This document shows, in pieces, positions 12,201 through 22,810 of a stretch of 64,000 nucleotides of DNA. The stretch's first letter is position 1, and each line of letters begins with the position of its first letter. Location of the stretch: NCBI GenBank assembly GCA_036346395.1, contig CM070594.1, forward strand, positions 56,715,519 through 56,779,518, written 5' to 3'. The position numbers and the translations under genes are program-made. Origin of the DNA: Hsuehochloa calcarea. Taxonomy: Eukaryota > Streptophyta > Magnoliopsida > Poales > Poaceae. Below the pieces are notes generated by a model. It searched no databases, was not told where the DNA came from, and saw nothing but the letters and a program-made list of their open reading frames with translations.

Positions 12201-12540
12201 CCACTCTTGAAGCGGAGTATGTAGTCTGCTTGCTAGTTCTTTGTAGCTTGATTTTGTGGATGACGTCCACTTTGAAAGATTATGGGTTAAACTTTGCTAG
12301 TGTTCCTCTTTTACGTGATAACATACGCTATTAATATTGCTAAAAACCCGATTGCAACATTCTAGGACTAAGCACATAGACATTCGCTTTCACTTCCTTA
12401 AAGATCATGTTGAAAAAGGTGATATTGTGATGCACTTCGTGAGTCAGAAGCTCAATTGGCGGATATTCTTACCAAGCCTTTAGATCAAACAGATTTTCCT
12501 CCTTAAGAAGCGAGTTAGGGTAATTTATCCTTATGGGTTG
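9300..12540 (+). pseudogene. Sirevirus pol, first unit: PR, IN, RT, RNase H (frameshifted)
   Basis: The domains appear in Ty1/copia order. The aspartic protease active site WFVDSGCSRHMTG is at about 9462. The integrase zinc-binding part lies at about 9838-9990 (LWHRRLGHIG). The integrase core at 10080-10575 keeps RSDNGTKF and the catalytic Glu in GVVERKNR. Reverse transcriptase at about 11090-11720 shows QPHGFEDP, YGLKQAPRAQY and the catalytic YVDD at 11618-11629. RNase H ends with SWSSRK near 12165 and DILTKPLD near 12465. Frameshifts lie throughout, notably at 10575 and between 10700 and 11400. This unit keeps every domain, whereas the second has lost RT. Confidence 0.82.
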
Positions 12541-14347
12541 GTTTGAGGGGAGTTTGATCTTTTCTTATCTTTCCTTGTTCTTTTGATCTTTTATTGTTCT
12601 TTTTACGAACTTAGTGATCTTTTGAACTTTTTAGGTTTTAGGCTTTTAATTGCATCTCATTGTGTCATATTGCATTCATATGAAAACTCCAACAAGTGGT
12701 TACAACAAATGGTATGAAAAATCCAAAAGATGCATTGTAATATAAGATTTTATGCTTATTTTTAAAATTGATGAAGCTTTGCCTATTACCCTTTAGAGCT
12801 TTTGTATTTCAATTCTTGCTCAATGTCATGTCTAGTTCTTTGACTTGCTAGAATTATCATGCTTTTACATGTGTAGCTAAGTCTTTGCTATATGAGCTAG
12901 AACCTTTTAAACAACTCAAACTAAGAAATTGCAATTTGTGGATGTTTTAGCGAGTTGCGCAATTAGTGCTCCTCTTGTGACATTGGCCTGTCGAATTGCT
13001 TTGTTAGCTCTTTGATCTAAAATTGACCATTACTTGAGCTTTTGTGTTCTTGAGATTCTAAAGCTGCTCATGTGAAAAATGAAAATCAAGATTGTCTTAT
13101 GCTTAAATTGTGCCAAACTATTCTTACGAGGCCGCTTGTCAAATGACATGAACTTGGAGATAGTTTGATGAACAGACGATCTCATGGGGATTGCTTGTCG
13201 AAATGACATGAACCTCAAGATTTGTCGCCCGGTAGAAGCTTAGAAAGAGTTTGTGGATGGCTCCTAGTCCGGGATCTTCTTTACTAAGATATACCTTTAA
13301 TCAACTTTTGGTGAAGCTTAGGATGAGTTTGTGGATGGCTCCTAGTCCAGGATCTTGTCACTAAGTTAGATCATTAGTCAACTTCAATATTCAATGCAAA
13401 TGAGAAAAATGTTGACAAATGGGTGTTTACAAAATATTGAGCAAAATGATTCAATACGGGACTTGATTGACTCTTAATGTGGTCTTTGTTAGATTTTTGA
13501 TCTCACTTTGACATTTTGACATGGCCAATTTCACTTTAGGATCCTGTTGATGAACTTCTTTGAATTTGAGCGTTGCTTAAATTGATCAAATCTCTTGCTT
13601 TACTTTTGAGCCTTTGTGCTTAGCTTTGATATATATGTCTTACCATGATCTTGCTAGTATTTGTCGGGCTTGATATCTTGTTTGTGCAATATTAGAGATA
13701 CTAGCTTGTTCTTTTGGGTAATCTCCAAAGCTTCTTGTAATCAAAAATTGAAAAATACAAAAATTGAAGCCACTCCATTGCATTTCATGCATATTCCTCT
13801 TTATGCTTCCTTTATTTCCGCTTCTTCCTTTATTCTATATTTATTATCTCTGGATGAGAGGAAGGTGTGATTCCTTGATGAATCCATTGTCAAAGGGGAG
13901 AAGATGTGTTAAATGAGAAGAGAAGATGTGTTAATGAGAATATATTTCTTTCTTTGGGGAGAAGTTGTTGGGGAGAAGTTTGTACAAAGGGGCGAAAATT
14001 TGAAATTTGAGGATCATAGTGAGGGGAGTTCTTGAGTTGCATTCTTATTGTCTTATTGAATATTCGAACTTGAATTGCATTCTTTTATCCTCACAATGAT
14101 CATAGGTCAATTGAACAATTGTTCTTTCATATGGACCTTATGTGAGAAATTTGACCCTTTTAAAATCAAAGTTTTTATGCTTTCTTTTGCCTTGTCTCAC
14201 ATGCCTATACTATTACGATGCCGGCTTGGTCATTTACATTGCTTTTTCTTGCTTATGGACCAAGTTGTGCCTTTGTCTGCTGCTGCGAGTAAACTCGTTT
14301 TCAAACCTCTTACTTACATTTTACGGATAATTGCCAATGTGTTCATC
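12541..14347 (+). other. Sirevirus 3' non-coding region with repeated polypurine tracts, first unit
   Basis: There is no sustained frame in the 1.8 kb between the RNase H end and the LTR. Polypurine tracts of the type AGGGGAGAAG occur near 12546, 13892, 13955, 13970, 13988 and 14021, and the last adjoins the LTR at 14348. Multiplied tracts in this position are a known Sirevirus trait. A repeated sentence-like motif (GTTTGTGGATGGCTCCTAGT) occurs at about 13250 and 13329. Confidence 0.7.
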
Positions 14348-14357
14348 AAGGGGAGAT
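14348..14357 (+). other. Polypurine tract at LTR 2
   Basis: AAGGGGAGAT directly precedes the TGTGGATTTC start of LTR 2, the position where plus-strand DNA synthesis is primed. Confidence 0.75.
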
Positions 14358-16145
14358 TGTGGATTTCATGGGGATATGTCCCAGATCTTAGGATGATGTG
14401 ACAATTGGCAATGGCGTTTACGGTTTGTCGTTTCACGTTTTCGACAAAGTGTCGAGCTTCTTTAGACGAGGCGGTCCGACCGGTCCTTACCGCAATGATC
14501 CGACCGGTCCCAAATCGGTCGGACCGGCCATGTAGGGCGATCGGACCGGCGGTGACAAAAGTGGTCAAAATGAGTGGGGCCAAAAATAGGTGTTGTAGGC
14601 AAGTGAGGATCCCAATGCACTTGGTCTCATAATTTTGGAGTCTCGGTGAAAAGTTCTATTGGTTTAAAGTTTCGAAGGTTTGGATTTTGGGAGCTTGAAT
14701 TTGGCTAAGTCTAAGGGGCGGTCCGGCCGGCTCACGAGGAGCGGTCCGGCCGCCATGGAACGATCGGCCGCTCACTGGAGCGGTCGGGCCGGTAACTACT
14801 TGAGCGTCGGCCAACCGTGGCGATGTTGTTTTGTTAGGTCAAAGTCATTGGTTTCATGGCATATGATTTGCATGATGCATGTTTTGACTAACATGGGTCA
14901 AGTTGTGAAGAACTTGTTCCGAATCGTGTTTTCTTATGCGTGGTTGTGCGGTGGCTTGGTGGTCAGCGACGGTCAGCGGCGAGGAGAATCGGGACTAGAC
15001 TTGAAGAGTTGAGGTCGAGCGATCGGCGATGCGGGTGAGTCAACGACTCAAGCGTGACACAAGATGGACAAGGGTGACCTATTGGCAAATCCATGGCACA
15101 TGGTGAAGCGGTTTAGGTCAAAAGTTAAAGACGGCGCTTACGAAGCGTGCGTGTGTGACCCGTTTGTTAGTGGGCCTTAACGGGAGCCCAATTAAGTCAA
15201 ACCCTAAGAGTTTTAGGCCTCCACTATAAATAGGAGGAGATGGTGGCTGCACCTCTCTCTCTCTCGCCTTTTTATGTTTCAAAACCCTAATTGTCTTTAG
15301 GGGAGTTGAGGTGGAGGCTAGGGCTCTTGATGGTTTGTGGTGAATTTCGTGATCCTTGATTGTCTACTGATCCATGATGGTGTGGATGTAATCCAGCTTC
15401 AATCACGAAATCAATCTATGCAAGGTTTGCTTGAGATAAGTCTCTTTTCGTTCTTGCTTTCAATTTGGTGATTTTAGGGCTTTCTTTGATCCGCGAGTTT
15501 GTGATTGATTCTTTCACGTGAATTAGCTTGCTGTGATATGTGTGAATCTATCTAGCATCATCTTGATCATCAATCTCTCACGAACAAGCTTTAGGATCAA
15601 GTTTTCGTTCTTGCCCGGTTTTAGACCTTCGTTAATCAATTGGCAATTGCTCAAGATCGTTCCAAGAATTATCATAATATTCGATTGGAATAGGTCCTCA
15701 ATAGCATATAGAAGGTGTGTGCAAAGTTTCATAAAGATTGGAGTTGAGAATCAAAAGTTTCACCTAATTGCAACTTCGTCATCGGGCTGATTTTCTTTAT
15801 TGCGGATCGGTTACGTAGTCTGCCGGTCCGACCGCCCGTCACCACCGTCCGACCGATTTGGGCGGTCCGACCGCCATGATAACAATTGTCCGACCGCCCG
15901 CAATCGGTCCGACCGGTTCACTCTGAAGGTCGACCGCCAAGATTTGTGTTGCTTTGATTCTTAGTTGATTATTGTCACATTGCTTAGGGGTTTTATTGGA
16001 TTCAATACTAGTCTTCCATTGTCTTGGTATATTGATCTTCATAGCTTTCTAATAGCTCTTGGAGTTAAATTGTATTGAGTTCATAATTTGTGAAAAAGTG
16101 GCGTGCTCCTATTCACCCCCCTCTAGTCGCCTTTACGGTCCAACA
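14358..16145 (+). repeat. Sirevirus LTR 2 (shared middle LTR, 1788 bp)
   Basis: It starts TGTGGATTTCATGGG and ends CTTTACGGTCCAACA. It acts as the 3' LTR of the first unit and the 5' LTR of the second. Its U3 matches LTR 3 closely; its U5 (from about 15590) differs from both other LTRs, for example GCTTTAGG instead of GCATTAGG and a rearranged palindrome block at 15820-15950. Confidence 0.88.
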
Positions 16146-16147
16146 AG

Positions 16148-16159
16148 TGGTATCGAGCC
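16148..16159 (+). other. Primer binding site, second unit
   Basis: TGGTATCGAGCC two bases after LTR 2, identical to the first unit including the missing base. Confidence 0.75.
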
Positions 16160-16203
16160 GGTTAGTTCAATCTTGATCTTAACCGGTCACCGAACTTTAG
16201 GCG

Positions 16204-18270
16204 ATGGATAAGTTTTCTACTAAACCGCATATCTTCGATGGGCACGACTATGCCTATTGGAAGAATCGTATGCGCGTCTTTCTTGAGAGCGAGGACAAGC
16301 TATTTGGGATGTTGTTAGAGCCCCGTGGTTATTCTGAAATTGCTACACACCTTACGCAATTCTTTTGGCTAACAACAATAAGGCTAAGAATCTTTTATAT
16401 GGTGCACTTGGTAGACAAGAATATGATAGAATTTGCAATCTTTCAATCTGCGCATGAAATTTGGAACACTCTCGAAACATATCATGAGGTTCGTCCCAAA
16501 TCAAAAAGGTCGTCAAGCTGTTTACAAGCGTGAGTACAATAAATTCGAGATGCGTCCTAGAGAGCATCGATGACATTTTCATCGCTTTAATAAAGTAATT
16601 AATCAAATGAAAGTTGTTGATATTGAATATTCTCAATCGAAAATGCCACCCATCTCTTGGTTGCAATCAACACCAAGGAGTGGGAGATGAAAGCTCTTGC
16701 TATAGAAGAAAATGTTGATCTTTCAAGTCTTACTTTAGAATTGCTTTATAGTAAACTCAAGACTCATGAAATTAAAAGAGTTGATCATCCCAAGAAAGAT
16801 AATTTAGCTTTGGTAGCAGATCCTCTCAAAAGGCTTTTGATGACTCTTGTGAATCTTCTTACGGATTTTCATTTGCTTGTTTATCTGCTATTCATGAAGA
16901 GGAGCTTGAAAGTATTCTGAAACGAGTTAGCTCTTCTAGCTAAGAAATTCACACGGGCCTACAATAATGTGAGAAACAAAAGAGAGGTGGTCGGTAACAT
17001 GCTATGAATGTGGTGAGCTCAATCATATCAAGACAAATTGCCCCAAGCTGAAAGGTAAGAGCAATCATAAGGAAGGAAAGCCGACTTGGAAGAAGCCTCC
17101 TTTCAACAAATCAAGGTATGAGGCAAATAAGCTTGTGAAGGCTGCTCACGGGTCCTTGCAGCTTTTGAGGATCAATCCTTGAGCGATGTGGATCTTGGGA
17201 GTGAGGAGGACAAGGAGGAGGAGATCCTCAAGGCAAAAGAAAGGGAAGGCCAAAGACTTCAACGGCATGTGCTTAATGGTGACAAGCGACATTGATGATG
17301 AAGAGGTATCTTTTTCTTATGATGAGCTTTACGCTAAATATGATTCTATAGTTGAGCAATTGCTTAGTCAAGATGAAGCGCTAGAATTTGTTATGACAAA
17401 AATAAGAAATTAGAGTCAAAGATTAACAAATTGAAAGTAGAGCTTAAAATGCTAAGACTCTTGAACTGATGAATGTTTATCTTGTCATGCTATGCATTCG
17501 AAATTACCAAGTTACAATCTGCTCATAATATTTGTGTACAACAACTTGAGAATGCTAAATCTGAACTAAATGAAATTAAAAGTGCTCCTTGTGAAAAATG
17601 TTTAGAATCTAATAAATTGATTGCTTTTGATGTTTTGATTCTAGCCCTTGCACTTCATGCTTAGAAAAGAGCGTGAAATCAAAGATATCTTAGAAGTTTG
17701 CTAGAGTCAAATATGCAAAGCTTAAGGACAATATTGAAAATACTACTTGTGCTTCATGTTCCACTCTTAAACTTGAAATTGCTTTGTATAAGGAAAAATC
17801 TATGGATAAAACTTGTGATTCTTGTGTTAACTTGAGAAAAGAAAATGCTTACCTTCATGATACATTAGAAAAATTTTCTAAAGGTAAGAAACAATTAAAC
17901 ATGATTCTTGACAAGTCTAAAACTCCTTATAAGAAGCAAGGTTTAGGATTCAATTCTTTTCAAGACAATTCAAACCCAAAAGTCATTCAAGTCTTGGAAA
18001 AAGGTTTAATTGAATTCAAAACCCAACTTTGCAAAAACATCTTTTAAATCTGCGGGTTTTGCCCAACCTTGTATTAATTCAAATGGTGCGTCTTCTAGTG
18101 GTACCAAGTACCATTGCAATTATTGCAAAAAGGTGGACATTTGATTGAATATTGTTGGCGTGGGTTGAAAAATGATAGGAAAAATTTTGATAGAATTTCA
18201 TTCATGCAACCTAGAGCTTCTATGAGACATGGTAACACTTGAAAAGAATAAACACGGATTAGGATTTTTA
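16204..18270 (+). pseudogene. Sirevirus gag, second unit (frameshifted)
   Basis: Homologous to the gag remnant at 7065-9060 and somewhat better preserved. The first 60 or so residues are open and include HDYAYWKNRMRVFLESEDKL. The CCHC knuckle region lies near 17000-17046 (CYECGELNHIK) and a second cysteine motif near 18108-18165. The CxxC-rich coiled-coil part runs from about 17500 to 17880. Several breaks are shared with the first unit, for example the stop in MTKIRN at about 17411, where one A seems to be missing from an A run. Shared breaks mean damage, or a systematic sequencing error, older than or independent of the duplication. Confidence 0.75.
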
Positions 18271-18449
18271 TCTCATGCAAATCATTATGTTTCTAGACAT
18301 CCTAATTCTAATGTGTATCGGTGGCGGTCGACCTCACAGTGATCACCGGTCGACCGGTTTGGTCACCGATCGACCGCCAACTGGCCGGTCGGACACCCCC
18401 ATGGACGATTCAAGTCTCATTTAATTTAAACATTGCTCATAACAGAATG

Positions 18450-20995
18450 TTAAATGAAATCAAGGATAGTACTTACGGTTTGTATACTCCTTGCGGGCGT
18501 GTGTCTCGATCTTTGGATTCCTAAATCTTGTTTATCTAATCCCGATGTTGAGACACATCGTTCTTACTCCTTGATTTTTAGGATTACCGCGGAAAGGGAA
18601 GAATCGTGGTTCGTTGACTCGGGATGTTCACGCCACATGACCGGAACTCAAAATGGTTCACCTCTTTCACGCGAGCAACGGTGATGACTTCATCACCTTT
18701 GGAGATGATACACAAGGGCGAATTGAAGGAAGGATCAATTAGGGTGAACAACAAATTCATTCTAAAGGATGTCGCTCTTGTGGACAAGCTTAGGTATAAT
18801 CTCCTTTCTGTTTCCCGACTTCTTGATGATGGCTATGAGACTTTTTTTTAAGAAAAATGCTTGTCGTGTGCTTGATTCTCTTGGTGAGCTTGTGTTTGGA
18901 ATCTCTAGAGTTGGTAGAATTTTTGGGTGATTTTTGAGAATCTCTTCTTTGGATCTCTTAAATGTTTGCTTACATCTTCTTGATTTACGGCTTTGGCATC
19001 GACGTTTGGGGCACATTGGTTTTGATCATCGACACGAGTTAGCAACATTGATCTCATGAGAGGTTTGCCTAAGCTCAAAGTCATCAAAGATCTTGGTATG
19101 TGCGCCTTGTAGGCATGGCAAACAAGTTGCCGCCTCACACCCTTCTGTGACTATGGTTATGACTGACGGACCAGGACAGTTGCTTCATATGGATACTGTT
19201 GGTCCTGCTAGAGTCCGGTCAGTCGGTGGAAAATGGTATATTCTTGTTATAGTTGATGATCTTTCTAGATATACTTGGGTGTTCTTTCTTACTTCAAAAG
19301 ATGAAGCTTTTGGTTATTTTCATGACCTTGTTCTTCGTTTGGCTTCTGAGCTTCCTGGTGCTTTGAGAGCGATTCGCAGTCATAATGGCACGGAGTTCAA
19401 AAATGCTTCTTTTGCTTCTTTTTGTGCTAAGCGTGGTATTGAGCATCAGTTCTCTTCTCCACACGTCCCTCAACAAAATGGCGTGGTGGAAAGGAAGAAT
19501 AGAACCTTGGTCGAAATGGCTAGGGCGATGCTAGATGAGTATAGCACAGAGGAGATTTTGGGCGAAGCTATTGCTCTTGTTTGCTATATTGCAAATCGTG
19601 TCTTCTTGAGACCTTCTTTAGGCAAGACTCCTTATGAGCTTCGTTTTGGTAGAAAACCCTCTGTTTCGCATTTTGAGTTTTGGATCAAAATGTTTTATCC
19701 TTAAGGCAGAGCAACTTAGATAAATTTGAATCAAGAACTTTTGATGGGGTATTTACAGGTTATCCTGCTCATTCGAGGGTTTTAGAGTTTTTAATATTGA
19801 GACTAACATTATTCAGAGACTTGTAATGTCACTTTTGATGAGACTAGCCACAGAGCTAGATCAATTGCTCTGAGATGATTCTGGTGTGAGAGAGTATTTT
19901 TGTGGAGGAAGATGAGGACGAAGCTAATGTCATTCCCTCATCTGCTGCTGCCGAAAGTGCCCATATTGATACAAGAACACTCGCTCGTCTACTTCACCTT
20001 GATTGAGGCTCTGCTGCATCATCATCATCGGCGATACTGCGGAGGTCGAAGAAACGACATCTCATCCGGCGCTCCACCGCATTCAGAGACGGCATCCTCG
20101 GAGCAGATAATAGCTTTTCCGACACTATGTCCGAGAATTTGAGATGAGTATGATGGGAGAGCTTAATTACTTTTGGGACTTCAAATCAAGCAATGCAAGG
20201 AAGGAACTTTCATCCATCGACGAAAGTACACTAAAGATCTACTCAAGCGCTTCAACATGGGTGATTTGCAAGCCAATCTCCACTCCCATGGCAACCGATT
20301 GTTTTGATCCGGATGAGGAAGGAGAAGTCGTGGATCAACGCGAGTACCGCACATGATCGGCTCCCTTACATATTTGTGGCCTCGAGACCGGACATTCACT
20401 TCACGGTATGCCTTTGTGCAAGATTTGAGCGTCTCAGAGAACTTCCCATCGCCAAGCCGTTAAGCGCATATTCGGTATTTACACTCTACCCTCTTATATG
20501 GCATTTGGTATTCTGCTCTTGACTTTGTCCATTAGAGGTTTTTCGATTACGATTTTGCGGTGTCGGTTAGATAGGAAGAGTACCTCGAGGCACTGTCACT
20601 TCCTAGGCACTTCTCTTGTATCTTGGTCTTCTAGGAAGCGGTCTTACATTGCACAATCCTTCTTTGAAGCGAGTATGTAGTCTCTTTGCTAGTTCTTTGT
20701 GCTTGATTTTGTGGATGACGTCCACTTTGAAAGATTATGGGTTAAACTTTGCTAGTGTTCCTCTTTTACGTGATAACATACGCTATTAATATTGCTAAAA
20801 CCCAATTGCAACATTCTAGGACTAAGCACATAGACATTCGCTTTCATTTCCTTAAAGATCATGTTGAAAAGGTGATGTTGTGATGCACTTCGTGAGTCCA
20901 AGCTCAATTGGCGATATTCTTACCAAGCCTTTAGATCAAACAGATTTTCCTCCTTAAGAAGCGAGTTAGGGTAATTTATCCTTATGGGTTGGTTT
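18450..20995 (+). pseudogene. Sirevirus pol, second unit: PR, IN, RNase H; RT core deleted
   Basis: The protease motif WFVDSGCSRHMTG is at about 18607. The integrase is largely open at 19093-19704, with the zinc-binding CAPCRHGKQ, LHMDTVGP and the catalytic Glu in GVVERKNR. The second catalytic Asp is replaced: RSHNGTEF here against RSDNGTKF in the first unit. Sequence jumps at about 20112 from the equivalent of 10964 to that of 11669, removing roughly 700 bp that include QPHGFEDP and YVDD. RNase H remnants follow (SWSSRKRS near 20625, DILTKPLD near 20915). The deletion accounts for the 686-bp difference between the two internal regions. This unit could not encode its own replication. Confidence 0.82.
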
Positions 20996-22800
20996 GAGGG
21001 GAGTTTGATCTTTTCTTATCTTTCCTTGTTCTTTTGATCTTTTATTGTTTTTTTCCGAACTTAGTGATCTTTTGAACTTTTTAGGTTTTTAGGCTTTTAA
21101 TTGCATCTCATTGTGTCATATTGCATTCATATAGAAACTCCATCAAGTGGTTACAACAAATGGTATGAAAAATCCAAAAGATGCATTGTAATATAAGATT
21201 TTCACTTATCTTTTAAAGTTGATGAAGCTTTGCCTATTACCCTTTAGAGCTTTTGTATTTCAATTCTTGCTCAATGTCATGTCTAGTTCTTTGACTTGCT
21301 AGAATTATCATGCTTTTACATGTGTAGCTAAGTCTTTGCTATATGAGCTAGAACCTTTTAAACAACTCAAACTAAAAATTGCAATTTGTGGATGTTTTAG
21401 CGAGTTGCGTAATTAGTGCTCCTCTTGTGACATTGGCCTGTCGAAATTGCTTTGTTAGCTCTTTGATCTAAAATTGACCATTACTTGAGCTTTTGTGTTC
21501 TTGAGATTCTAAAAGTACTCATGTGAAAAATGAAAATCAAGATTGTCTTATGCTTAAATTGTGCCAAACTATTCTTACGAGGCCTTGTCAAATGACATGA
21601 ACTTGGAGATAGTTTGATGATCGAGACGATCTCATGGGGATTTGCTTGTCGAAATGACATGAACCTCAAGATTTGTCGCCGGTAGAAGCTTAGAAAGAGT
21701 TTGTGGATGGCTCCTAGTCCGGGATCTTCTTTACTAAGATATACCTTTAAACAACTTTTGGTCGAAGCTTAGGATGAGTTTGTGGATGGCTCCTAGTCCG
21801 GATCTTGTCACTAAGTTAGATCATTAGTCAACTTCAATATTCAATGCAAATGAGAAAAATGTTGACAAATGGGCGTTTACAAAATATTGAGCAAAATGAT
21901 TCAATACGGGACTTGATTGACTCTTCTTGTGGTCTTTGTTAGATTTTTGATCTCACTTTGACATTTTGACATGGCCAATTTCACTTTAGGATCCTGTTGA
22001 TGAACTTCTTTGAATTTGAGCGTTGCTTAAATTGATCAAATCTCTTGCTTTACTTTTGAGCCTTTGTGCTTAGCTTTGATATATATGTCTTACCATGATC
22101 TTGCTAGCGTTTGTCGGGCTTGATATCTTTGTTTGTACAATATTAGAGATACTAGCTTGTTCTTTTGGGTAATCTCCAAAGCTTCTTGTAATCAAAAATT
22201 GAAAAATACAAAAATTGAAGCCACTCCATTGCATTTCATGCATATTCCTCTTTATGCTTCTTTTGTTTACGCTTCTTCCTTTATTCTATATTTATTATCT
22301 CTGGATGAGAGGAAGGTGTGATTCCTTGATGAATCCATTGTCAAAGGGAGAAGATGTGTTAAATGAGAAGAGAAGATGTGTTAATGAGAATATATTTCTT
22401 TCTTTGGGGAGAAGTTGTTGGGGAGAAGTTTGTACAAAGGGGCGAAAAAAATTTGAAATTTGAGGATCATAGTGAGGGGAGTTCTTGAGTTGCATTCTTA
22501 TTGTCTTATTGAATATTCGAACTTGAATTGCATTATTTTATCCTCACAATGATCATAGGTCAATTGAACAATTGTTCTTTCATTTGGACCTTATGTGAGA
22601 AATTTGACCCTTTTAAAATCAAAGTTTTATGCTTTCTTTTGCCTTGTCTCACATGCCTATACTATTACGATGCCGGCTTGGTCACTTACATTGCTTTTTC
22701 TTGCTTATGGACCAAGTTGTGCCTTTGTCTGCTGCTGCGAGTAAACTTCGTTTTCAAACCTCTTACTTACATTTTACGGATAATTGCCAATGTGTTCATC
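20996..22800 (+). other. Sirevirus 3' non-coding region with repeated polypurine tracts, second unit
   Basis: Nearly collinear with 12541-14347. The tract cluster recurs at about 22345 (AAAGGGAGAAG), 22405-22440 and 22476. No env-like frame with a membrane segment is evident. Confidence 0.68.
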
Positions 22801-22810
22801 AAGGGGAGAT
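22801..22810 (+). other. Polypurine tract at LTR 3
   Basis: AAGGGGAGAT directly before the LTR 3 start, identical to the tract at 14348. Confidence 0.75.

Noticed and set aside
12541..14347. env-like frame in the Sirevirus 3' region
   Set aside because: The frames at 13661-13870 and 14075-14401 are hydrophobic in places but short, without signal peptide or coiled coil, and they cross polypurine tracts.
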